Shown: piece by piece, positions 1 through 6,200 of the stretch
How positions within the stretch are numbered: the stretch's first letter is position 1
Layout of the letters: the number at the start of each line of letters is the position of its first letter
DNA from: Acidimicrobiaceae bacterium
GTDB lineage: Bacteria > Actinomycetota > Acidimicrobiia > Acidimicrobiales > Microtrichaceae
NCBI GenBank assembly: GCA_003514205.1
Contig: DORQ01000092.1
Span: 1 to 6,421, forward strand
Direction: 5' to 3'
DNA length: 6,421 bases
Translations under genes and position numbers: made by a program
Notes under the pieces: generated by a model
What the model was told of the DNA's origin: nothing
What the model saw: the letters and a program-made list of their open reading frames with translations, nothing else
Database searches by the model: none

Positions 1-43
1 CCTTGGGGTTGGCGGGCTTGCGGCTGGCGGCCTTGGGATTCCC
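1..43. other. Short flank after the cupredoxin-like gene, Lys/Pro/Ala-coding in frame
   Basis: This is the stretch downstream of the TGA of the cupredoxin-like gene, read on the minus strand. No terminator hairpin is visible. In the same frame as that gene it continues open to the window edge and would read GNPKAASRKPANPK. The decamers at 1-10 and 31-40 match at 9 of 10 positions, a 30-bp (10-codon) spacing. There is no start codon in this frame after the stop, so it is not a new gene start. It may be non-coding flank or the remnant of a longer, basic C-terminal tail. The window ends too soon to decide. Confidence 0.4.
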
Positions 44-382
44 TCAATTGGTCACCACGATTTTGTAGCCACCTTCGCCATTCAACTCACAGGCGCCCTC
101 ATACGTCGCAGGCTTGGAGAACTTCCACGTGACGGTGGACTGGGGCTTCACGAAATAGGGGCCAACATACTGGGAGGCGGTGTCCTCGTTTCGGATGACC
201 AACGTATCTCCGACGCGAAACTCCAGAAGCGCTGGCATGAGCTCCACGGTTTGACCGGCATCGATGCGTTGCTGAGTACCGTCAGGTATGACGATCTCCA
301 TTCCACCAGAGGCGCAACTCACTGTCCCTAAGGCCATCGCGACTGCGAGAACGCACTTCAGCAACGCTCGACGCTCGAACAT
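44..382 (-). CDS. Cupredoxin-like lipoprotein lacking the usual copper ligands
   Basis: Predicted 112-residue exported lipoprotein, last gene of the copper cluster. The start chosen is the ATG at 382, one base after the TGA of the PCu(A)C gene (TGA-G-ATG). It yields MFERR, a hydrophobic stretch and a lipobox-like TVSC with Cys23 as the lipid site. An upstream in-frame ATG at 487 would overlap the neighbour by about 100 bp and bury the signal peptide, so it is disfavoured. No good ribosome site is seen, so translation is probably coupled to the gene before. Residues 28-112 look like one small cupredoxin beta-sandwich: VGDTLVIRNEDTAS, then a PATYEGACEL turn and a final GGYKIVVTN strand. Family members normally bind type 1 copper through His, Cys, His and Met. 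Here the first His position is Gln71 or Tyr72, the second is Asn101, the Met is absent, and only Cys98 remains. Copper binding of the classical kind is therefore unlikely. The assignment rests on fold pattern and context. Confidence 0.72.
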   Translation of the reverse strand: MFERRALLKCVLAVAMALGTVSCASGGMEIVIPDGTQQRIDAGQTVELMPALLEFRVGDTLVIRNEDTASQYVGPYFVKPQSTVTWKFSKPATYEGACELNGEGGYKIVVTN

Positions 383-383
383 C

Positions 384-1016
384 TCAGGGTGCCGTATCTC
401 GAACGGGAACAGAGACAACCATTTCGCCAGCTTCCTTGAAGGTGAGCGTGATTTCAATGGTTGTTCCGACCTCAAGAGGCTTTGCAAGCTCGAGCAGCAT
501 GATGTGGTATCCGCCTGGCTTCAAAATCGCCTGACCACCCGCCGGTGCGGCGATCGAGGTGACTGGACGCATCTCCATCATCGGCGCCCCAGTGGTGCCA
601 GTGCCCATCATCGGTGCTTCAGCTGACCCGGTTGCGCCGGTGTTCATCATTGGTGCCTCGGTGGATTCCGCAGTCGGCATCATGGAAGATTCGGTTGCTC
701 CTCCCTCCACAGCGACGGTTTCATGGAGCTCAACCTTGGCGGCAATCGATGCATCCACAGAAGCGGTGAGTAGCTCGTCATCCGTGTCTCCACTGTTGTC
801 AATCGTCAGGTAGGCCGCTCCGGCGGACGCCACCATCGGGGAGGTACGAGCCCACTGGCCCGAGATGGAAAGCGCCGACTTCGCTGCGGCTGTGGTCTCG
901 CTCGCGGAGGACTCCGTGTCGGTGGCCTTCTCAGCGGTCTCCGACTCGCCGCAGGCGCCAAGCAGCAGGGATGCAGCCGTAATAGCCGCAAGTGGTGCAA
1001 TTCTCATCGCTTTCAT
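384..1016 (-). CDS. PCu(A)C-family periplasmic/extracytoplasmic copper chaperone, Met-rich insertion
   Basis: Predicted 210-residue lipoprotein copper chaperone. The family binds Cu(I) outside the membrane and helps load the CuA site of cytochrome c oxidase, usually together with SCO proteins. Residues 1-22 form a signal peptide ending in LLGAC (lipid Cys22), followed by an acidic Ser/Thr/Ala linker to about 48 and the PCu(A)C fold from ISGQWART (51) to the end. The family motif is H(M)-x10-M-x21-H-x-M. Met149-x21-His171-x-Met173 fits exactly within MEMRPV and PGGYHIMLLEL. The upstream His98 (VELHETV) is 50 rather than 10 residues before Met149, because a 40-residue insert with four Met-Met pairs lies between. 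The ATG at 1016 is preceded by a strong AAGGAG at 8 nt and lies 2 nt after the SCO stop. Family assignment is firm; the effect of the insert is unknown. Confidence 0.93.
   Translation of the reverse strand: MKAMRIAPLAAITAASLLLGACGESETAEKATDTESSASETTAAAKSALSISGQWARTSPMVASAGAAYLTIDNSGDTDDELLTASVDASIAAKVELHETVAVEGGATESSMMPTAESTEAPMMNTGATGSAEAPMMGTGTTGAPMMEMRPVTSIAAPAGGQAILKPGGYHIMLLELAKPLEVGTTIEITLTFKEAGEMVVSVPVRDTAP
576..692 (-). repeat. Imperfect coding repeat for the Met-Met insert of the PCu(A)C protein
   Basis: This segment encodes residues 109-147 of the copper chaperone. Protein units APMMNTG (121), APMMGTG (134) and APMMEM (144), preceded by SSMMP (110), show a repeated APMM-x-TG pattern. 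On the plus strand the DNA shows recurring CATCATCGGYGC/CATCATTGGTGC blocks about 30-40 bp apart. The unit length is a multiple of three, so the repeat can grow or shrink without breaking the frame. It probably arose by duplication of short units inside the gene. Confidence 0.7.
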
Positions 1017-1018
1017 TG

Positions 1019-1720
1019 CTATTTCTCCTTGTAGTTGCTGAGTAGAAGGTGAAGATCCGACGCCATCGCCTGGCTATCGATTCCAAAGGGCCATTCGACG
1101 CGAACCAAACCCTGGTCATCCACCACGTAGGTAATGGCAGAGTGAGAAACGTCGTATTCCGTTGCGCCAGCAGCATGTTCAGCCACACTGAACTGGACAC
1201 CGAGGGTCTGAGTTACTCGCGAGAGTTCCTCTGGGTCCTCAGTCCGAAGCGGGTGGATCTGGTCCGCCTCGAAGAAATGGTCGAGGTAGCTGCTCATCAG
1301 TTCCCCGGTATCGCGATCTGGGTCCACCGTCGCCATGGCAACATCGACTCTGCTCGCCTCATCGGCTGGGAGTTCCTCGAGGGCGACGCGAAAGTCCGAC
1401 AACGTGGTTGGACAGACATCGGGGCAGCTTGTGTAGCCGAAGTAGAGCAAGAGGAGGCCATCTGGGTCGGCCTTGAATACCTGCGCAGTCCCGTCCACCG
1501 CGTTGGGTAGCGAGAGCTCTGATACGTCTAACGACGGCTCCCGGCTGATTCCCGCGAGCTCGGTTGCCCAGATCGGCTTGTCTGAGTTGGAAGTGTTGGC
1601 GGTCTCACTCTTGTTCCCGCATCCGGCGATGGAGAAGCCAGCCAGCAGCACGAGCATGGAGAAGGAGGCGACTCCCACACGAAAGGAAGCCTTCACAGGG
1701 AATCTTGGACTTGTCGACAC
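1019..1720 (-). CDS. sco: SCO1/SenC-family copper metallochaperone lipoprotein
   Basis: Predicted 233-residue thioredoxin-fold protein anchored on the outer face of the membrane. SCO proteins bind copper and/or act as thiol reductants in assembly of the CuA centre of cytochrome c oxidase subunit II. An N-terminal signal peptide ends at the lipobox IAGC (lipid Cys34). The thioredoxin-like domain spans about 63-230. It contains LLYFGYTSCPDVCPTT with the CxxxC pair Cys99/Cys103, the VDPDRDT motif (132-138), and DVSHSAITYVVD with the conserved copper-ligand His193. All three SCO copper ligands are present. The start is a GTG at 1720 and has only a weak upstream ribosome site; the signal peptide supports it. 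It is the first gene of the three-gene cluster and ends 2 nt before the PCu(A)C start. Its promoter should lie between this gene and the hydrolase stop, unless transcription continues from the hydrolase. Confidence 0.95.
   Translation of the reverse strand: MSTSPRFPVKASFRVGVASFSMLVLLAGFSIAGCGNKSETANTSNSDKPIWATELAGISREPSLDVSELSLPNAVDGTAQVFKADPDGLLLLYFGYTSCPDVCPTTLSDFRVALEELPADEASRVDVAMATVDPDRDTGELMSSYLDHFFEADQIHPLRTEDPEELSRVTQTLGVQFSVAEHAAGATEYDVSHSAITYVVDDQGLVRVEWPFGIDSQAMASDLHLLLSNYKEK
1025..1030 (-). promoter_or_regulatory. Shine-Dalgarno AAGGAG for the PCu(A)C gene
   Basis: AAGGAG on the minus strand sits 8 nt before the ATG at 1016, inside the last codons of the SCO gene. It decides the start at 1016 over the in-frame ATG at 1007 (Met4). 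It is the strongest ribosome site among the minus-strand genes here. Confidence 0.8.
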
Positions 1721-1752
1721 GCCTATTGAGTCGGCGCCGCTCCCGCCAAAGT

Positions 1753-1774
1753 TCCCGAGAATTCATCATCGGGA
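1753..1774. promoter_or_regulatory. Inverted repeat TCCCGA-N10-TCGGGA upstream of the SCO gene
   Basis: Six-base perfect arms (1753-1758 and 1769-1774) flank a 10-nt spacer centred about 43 bp upstream of the GTG start of the SCO gene. It could be an operator for a dimeric regulator or a weak leader hairpin. It does not match a copper-regulator box that I can name with confidence, and six-base arms can arise by chance. No convincing -35/-10 pair was found next to it. Confidence 0.25.
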
Positions 1775-1790
1775 CCTTTGTCACAATCTG

Positions 1791-1898
1791 TTGGCGTGGC
1801 TGTCCTACTCAGCGTGGCAGTCCTACTCAGCGAGCCAGTCCTGCTCAGCGAGCCAGTCCTGCTCAGCGAGCCAGTCCTGCTCAGCGAGCCAGTCCAGC
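1791..1898 (-). repeat. 18-bp tandem repeat (6 copies) iterating the stop codon of the hydrolase gene
   Basis: On the minus strand, six 18-bp units follow one another without spacers: copy 1 at 1898-1881, then 1880-1863, 1862-1845, 1844-1827, 1826-1809 and 1808-1791. The unit is GCAGGACTGGCTCGCTGA, which in the frame of the hydrolase reads Ala-Gly-Leu-Ala-Arg-stop. Copy 1 is the true C-terminus with its stop (one base different, GCT for GCA). Copies 2-4 are identical. Copy 5 encodes VGLPR-stop. Copy 6 encodes VGQPRQ, where the TGA is CAA. Each unit in RNA can fold as CUG(G)CUC-GCU-GAGCAG, a small bulged hairpin overlapping the stop codon. The array fills the 3' end of the gene and much of the gap before the SCO gene. 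Confidence 0.93.
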
Positions 1899-3155
1899 GA
1901 AGGCGTCCATCAACGCATCTCTGGCTTTGGAATCTCGATCAGTGGAGGTGGTGGACAGCACGACAATCACCGTGTCCTGTTTCGGCATCACCGTGATGCT
2001 CTGCCCATTGAAGCCCGATGCCCAGAACACCTCGGGGTACGCAGGATTGCCGTGTAACCACCATTGAGCGCCGTACTCGCGCTGGGGGCTTGTCGGCGTT
2101 GGCAATCGGCTGTAATCCACCCAGCCTTCGGGGAGAATCCGAGTGCCGTCCCAGACTCCGTCACGCAGAAACAACAGTCCGAACCGGGCAAAGTCCTCTG
2201 GTCGAAGATTGATCCACGAGCCCGAATTTGTATTGCCAGTCTCATCGAATTGATGATCTGCGCCGGGAATTCCAAGTGGATCGAACAGTTCCTTCTGAAT
2301 CCATGCTTCGTACGGTGCACCGAGGCCCACTATCTGGCCGACTTCACGACCAATGATGTCCGCGGTGCCGGTGCTGTACTCGAACTTCGTATCCGGCTCT
2401 GCCTCCAGGGGCTTGCGGGCGGTGTAGCCCGCTCGATCTGCCTTGCCCCGCTCGCCAAGGACAGTGAGCACGTCGCCATCGGCGTCGGCATAGGATTCCT
2501 CCCATTCAAGTCCTGAGCTCATCCGAAGCAGTTGATCCACGGTGATGTTGTGTCGAGGGTCGGCCGGATCGGCCCACTCGGCAGCCTGGGCGGGCTGAAA
2601 CACGTCAATCTTGTTGTCCCGTTCGAGAATTCCGACCATTGCTTGCGTCATGGACTTTGCCATCGACCATGAGTTATGGCGTGCCTGCGGGTCCCAGCCG
2701 TTGTAGCGCTCCAGCACGAGCTTGCCACCCTGAACTACCAGAATTGCGTCGATGACATCACCATCTCCGCCACCAGTAAAGGCTGTATCGACGATGCTGT
2801 TCACTGTCGAGGCATCCACTCCGGAGGGAAGATCTGCACGAACCCAATTCGTTGTTGGCCAGTCGACTGTCTCAGGCTGGGGCGGATAGTCAACATCCAC
2901 CGTTGTCAGACCCGAGTTGGCGACCCGATCGAGAAGCTCTTGGGGAATCACAAATGTGCTGGTGCCGTCACTTCCCGTGGACCCAGTCCCAGTGGACCCA
3001 GTCCCCGTGGTGGGCTCGACGGTTGTCGTGGTCGAGGTTGTGGAGGAAGTTGCAGTGGATTTCGAATCGCTACAACCGGCAAGGACCGAGGAGAGCAGTA
3101 CCGAGGACAGCAGCACCGATGAGGCAAGGAGCACGGGTGTGGGGCGATTGCGCAT
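1881..3155 (-). CDS. Lipoprotein serine hydrolase, class C beta-lactamase / 6-aminohexanoate-dimer hydrolase family
   Basis: Predicted 424-residue exported lipoprotein with a penicillin-binding-protein-like hydrolase domain. The ATG at 3155 gives MRNR, a hydrophobic SSVLL-repeat segment and lipobox VLAGC (Cys28). The in-frame GTG at 3203 would add 16 residues before the signal peptide and has no better ribosome site. Residues 29-66 are a Ser/Thr/Gly linker. The catalytic domain runs from about 95 to 420. The nucleophile motif is Ser164-Met-Ala-Lys167 in HNSWSMAKSMT, and the second motif is Tyr260-Ser-Thr in KFEYSTGTADIIG, with Thr where class C enzymes usually have Asn. The third region is WASGFNGQ (378-384), as in nylon-oligomer hydrolase relatives, not the KTG of beta-lactamases. 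These features favour an esterase, amidase or peptidase over a true beta-lactamase; the substrate cannot be read. The gene contains three separate in-phase tandem repeats, one spanning its stop codon. Confidence 0.93.
   Translation of the reverse strand: MRNRPTPVLLASSVLLSSVLLSSVLAGCSDSKSTATSSTTSTTTTVEPTTGTGSTGTGSTGSDGTSTFVIPQELLDRVANSGLTTVDVDYPPQPETVDWPTTNWVRADLPSGVDASTVNSIVDTAFTGGGDGDVIDAILVVQGGKLVLERYNGWDPQARHNSWSMAKSMTQAMVGILERDNKIDVFQPAQAAEWADPADPRHNITVDQLLRMSSGLEWEESYADADGDVLTVLGERGKADRAGYTARKPLEAEPDTKFEYSTGTADIIGREVGQIVGLGAPYEAWIQKELFDPLGIPGADHQFDETGNTNSGSWINLRPEDFARFGLLFLRDGVWDGTRILPEGWVDYSRLPTPTSPQREYGAQWWLHGNPAYPEVFWASGFNGQSITVMPKQDTVIVVLSTTSTDRDSKARDALMDAFAGLAR
2977..3010 (-). repeat. 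15-bp coding repeat in the hydrolase linker
   Basis: On the plus strand GTGGACCCAGTCCCA (2977-2991) is followed by GTGGACCCAGTCCCC (2992-3006) and a partial third unit. On the coding strand this gives the repeated pentapeptide GTGST in the flexible linker just after the lipid anchor. The 15-bp period keeps the frame, so length variation would only alter linker length. Confidence 0.8.
3084..3128 (-). repeat. 15-bp coding repeat in the hydrolase signal peptide
   Basis: Three degenerate 15-bp units (3084-3098, 3099-3113, 3114-3128 on the plus strand) encode the iterated SSVLL segments of the hydrophobic core of the signal peptide (residues 12-25). The repeat lengthens the hydrophobic stretch in steps of five residues and keeps the frame. 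Confidence 0.7.
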
Positions 3156-3161
3156 GCCACA

Positions 3162-3167
3162 ATGGTA
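3162..3167 (-). promoter_or_regulatory. Candidate -10 element TACCAT for a leaderless hydrolase mRNA
   Basis: On the minus strand TACCAT fits the TANNNT pattern and ends 6 nt before the ATG at 3155, so transcription would begin at or near the A of the start codon. No Shine-Dalgarno precedes this ATG. Leaderless messages are common in actinobacteria. The match is short and the -35 region is poor, so this is tentative. Confidence 0.35.
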
Positions 3168-3252
3168 GGCCAGTCGTGCTGCTCGCAGCGGGAAAGGTGT
3201 CACGCTTCGCCGCTGTCAGGTCACGCCTCAAGAAGTCCGAGGCAGCGCCGAT

Positions 3253-3257
3253 AGGAG
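3253..3257 (+). promoter_or_regulatory. Shine-Dalgarno AGGAG for the large surface-protein gene
   Basis: AGGAG lies 3 nt before the ATG at 3261. The spacing is shorter than usual, but an in-frame TAG at 3252-3254 overlaps it, so the start cannot lie further upstream. The signal peptide begins directly at this ATG, which supports the choice. Confidence 0.65.
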
Positions 3258-3260
3258 TCG

Positions 3261-6200
3261 ATGCGAAATCGACTGGCCAGTTGTCTGGCATCACTGTCAA
3301 TCCTCGGTACGTTGCTATCCGTTCCGGTGGCGAGTGCAGATACGAACCCCGCCACCATCGCCATGGACAGTGTCTGCTCGGTGAATCGCCCGACGACGAC
3401 GGGGAATATCTCAGGTGTTCCCGCAGTGGGGATTGGGGAAGCTCTCACCGCTCACAGCAGAACAACCTTCGGTGCGGGCACCGTCTACCAGGATGTCATT
3501 GAACGACCCGACGGCACCACGTACTTCTCGACATATCTTCAGATTGTCGTGCCCACCAACGAACTGACCAGCTCTGCAGGGGCCCCGCAGTTGGAAATCG
3601 ACGGTGTGCCGCAACTGCTCACGCCTGGGACCGAACCTACCCTTGGTCAATGGACTCTCGCCACAGTCGCCACTGCAACCGAGACCACCCATAGCGTCTT
3701 CTTCCCGGCAGATGCCGCCGCTCTTCTCGCGAGCCCGACTGGCGCAGGGGTTGCCTCCTACGTAGTCCCCAGCGGTGGCAACACGTTCGACCTCTCCGTT
3801 GCGGTGTCGGTGCCAAACCATCCGGCCCTTGTCGAAGGAACAGTTCGCACCGTCGCGAGTTGCTTTAGTAGCGCCTCGACCGGTCCGTCGAACCGCGATA
3901 CCGGGGTTCAGACCGTCAAGGTTGGAGTGATCGAGCCGCTGTTGACAGTGCGCAAGACCGCCAGCCAGGCAGCCGTCGCCCCAGGTGAGCCGTTCTCCTA
4001 TGAGATCGAAGTTGCTGCCCCCACAGATTCAGGCACCGCCAATGAGCTACCGGCCGGAACGGCTCACGACGTGATCGTTTCGGACGTACTGGCCCCTGAG
4101 TTGACGCCACTCGGCGCCGATGGCTCCCCACTGGTCGACGGAGCCGTGAGTGAATCAGGCGGCACCTGGAATGCAGCGACGCGCACGATGCGATGGACAC
4201 TTCCCGCTCTTGCAGCCGGAGGATCTGAGACGCTCGCCCTTCGAGTTCGAGTCTCAGCATCAACGCCGAAGGGCACCACTGTCTCCAACTCGGTCTCGGC
4301 CACGGGAACATCGCTCCCCGGTACTGTCGCCGGTGAGCGAACGCTGTCTCCCGTAACAAGCACTGCCACCGTCGCCGTTGGTGTCGACACCCCTGTCATC
4401 GCCAAGAGCGCCTCCGACCCAGTCATTGGCTGGGGCGCCGAGGAAGAATTCACAGTTACCGCCACATTCCCGGCTAATTCCGCCTATGCAAACGCACTGA
4501 TCACCGATCTGCTCCCCGACGGCTTCACGTTCTCCGATCCCAGCGGGTACATCTCAGCAACCTGTACCTCAGGGTGTGCAGTTGGTGATCCGGGCCCGCT
4601 CCCGCTTGCGGCATCGCCCAACAACAACGGCACAACCCGCATTGGCTGGTATCTCGGCAGCCTCTCGAGCTCTGGGCTCGACCGGGTATACACAGTGGTC
4701 TATCGCGCAACGGTTGACGCTACCTACAACGACGGGTCGCCAATCCCGCTCAACGCTGTACTGACGAACCAAGCCGAGGGCAGAACCAACGCTGTTGATC
4801 GACTTGGACAGGCTCTTCCGAACCTCTCCCGGCTGACACCATTCGACGCCACAAGTAGTGCCACAACCTCGGTCACTATTGGGCGCCCCGTGCTCAGCAT
4901 TGCGAAGTCTGCAAATCGAAACGCTGCCTGGGATCCCGATCTTTTGGACCCAACGGTGACATGGACTATCGATGTCACCAACACCGGAAACGCTCCTGCA
5001 TTTGGCGTAGAGGTGCGAGATCAAGGCATTGGAAAGACCTTCGGTCCCGGTCTTGGTTCATATGGCCTTGGACTTCCCACGTCGATCAGTAATGGAGTTA
5101 CGTTCACCGCACTTGGGTTTTGGTGGCATGACGTGTTCACGATCCCGGGTTCGATCGCCCCAGGCGCAACGATGACGTTCACATTCGTCACGTCATCGCT
5201 TCCGGCGTTCAATGCTGGCTATTCACGAGACGTTGACCTCATCAACACAGCCCAGATCTCGAAATACCGTTCCGGCCCGACCGGCACTGTGTATCCAGCA
5301 ACTGGCGAGTCGCTCCCAACCTCCGCCGCGCAGGTGAACGCCACCTATCCGACGCCGACGCTCGACAAACGCATCGTGACCTCACAAGTGGCGAGCCCCC
5401 CCGAATTCGGTGTCAACGGCGACACCGTCACCTATGAACTCGAGATCGGAAACACGGGCAGTGGCCCGCTGTTCAATCCGTCAATCACTGAGACGCTTCC
5501 AAGTGGATTCACCTATGTCGCAGACTCAGGTCGAATTGTCAGCGCCTCTGGAGGTGTCCGGATCACCGATCCCGCTGCACCTGCAGTGGCCACGATCAGC
5601 GCAGCTTCGCCCTATCTCCTTCCAGGCTCCACCATGGCAGCCGAACTTCTGAACGGCATGAAGACGGCACCTAACGCTGGGTTCATGATTCCCCCCGGCG
5701 AAGTTGTGACCGTACGCTTCGAAGTTCTCACCTCCGCCAACCCAGGTGTGTGGACCAACACCGCCCGGGTCAACGCAGTGGATGGACTTGGTCGCGCTGG
5801 CATCGAGGACACTCCAGGAGACCTGACCAGCCGTCGCCTCTACCAGGCAACCGACATCATCGATCTCAGAACACAGCGTGCAGCGCTCGCGCTCACAAAG
5901 ACCCCAGATCTCGCCGATAACGTCACGGTCGCCCAGGGCGGCGGAGGCACCTACACCATCAGGGTCACCAACACCTCCTCGGTGCCAGCGTTGAACGTGG
6001 CATTGACCGACACCATTGGGGCGAGCCACGTCTACAGCCGACAGGCAGTAGCCACCGCTGGGTTCAAAGATCTCTCGAATCCCGGCGGACTCTGGTCAGT
6101 ATCTCCTGATCCAGTCTCTGCGGGGGGTACACGACCAACGCTGACGGAGACGCCCGCTGGCGCTCCGGCACCAATCACCAATCCTGTCTGGACGATCTCC

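Larger units (their letters stand above)
3156..3260. promoter_or_regulatory. Divergent intergenic region between hydrolase and surface-protein genes
   Basis: This 105-bp region must hold the promoters of both divergent genes unless they lie inside coding sequence. Two copies of GTCACGC occur in direct orientation at 3199-3205 and 3220-3226, 21 bp apart, about two helical turns. A -10-like TACCAT lies near the hydrolase start on the minus strand. No convincing -35 box, riboswitch or terminator is visible. Confidence 0.5.

Noticed and set aside
383..487. Longer start at 487 for the cupredoxin-like gene
   Set aside because: It would overlap the conserved end of the PCu(A)C gene by about 100 bp and put 35 basic, non-signal residues ahead of a good lipoprotein signal peptide.
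1791..1898. Possible CRISPR array
   Set aside because: The 18-bp units abut each other with no spacers, and no cas gene is present.
1791..1898. Recoding of TGA as an amino acid, given five in-frame TGA codons and the open frame after the cupredoxin-like gene
   Set aside because: Trp is encoded by TGG throughout, no TGA interrupts the 1053-codon plus-strand gene, and the PCu(A)C gene ends properly at a TGA next to the following start.
1473..2067. Plus-strand frames of 167-194 residues with repetitive SASQSC- or PAQRAS-like stretches
   Set aside because: They lie antisense to the SCO and hydrolase genes, and their repeats are only the 18-bp array read on the other strand. The minus-strand proteins have clear family motifs.
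1881..3155. Calling the serine hydrolase an antibiotic-resistance beta-lactamase
   Set aside because: It has SxxK, but the second motif is YST, and the third region is WASGFNGQ without KTG. This fits the nylon-oligomer hydrolase/esterase branch better.
3156..3203. GTG at 3203 as the hydrolase start
   Set aside because: It would add MTPFPLRAARLAYHCG before the signal peptide, and there is no ribosome site in front of it.
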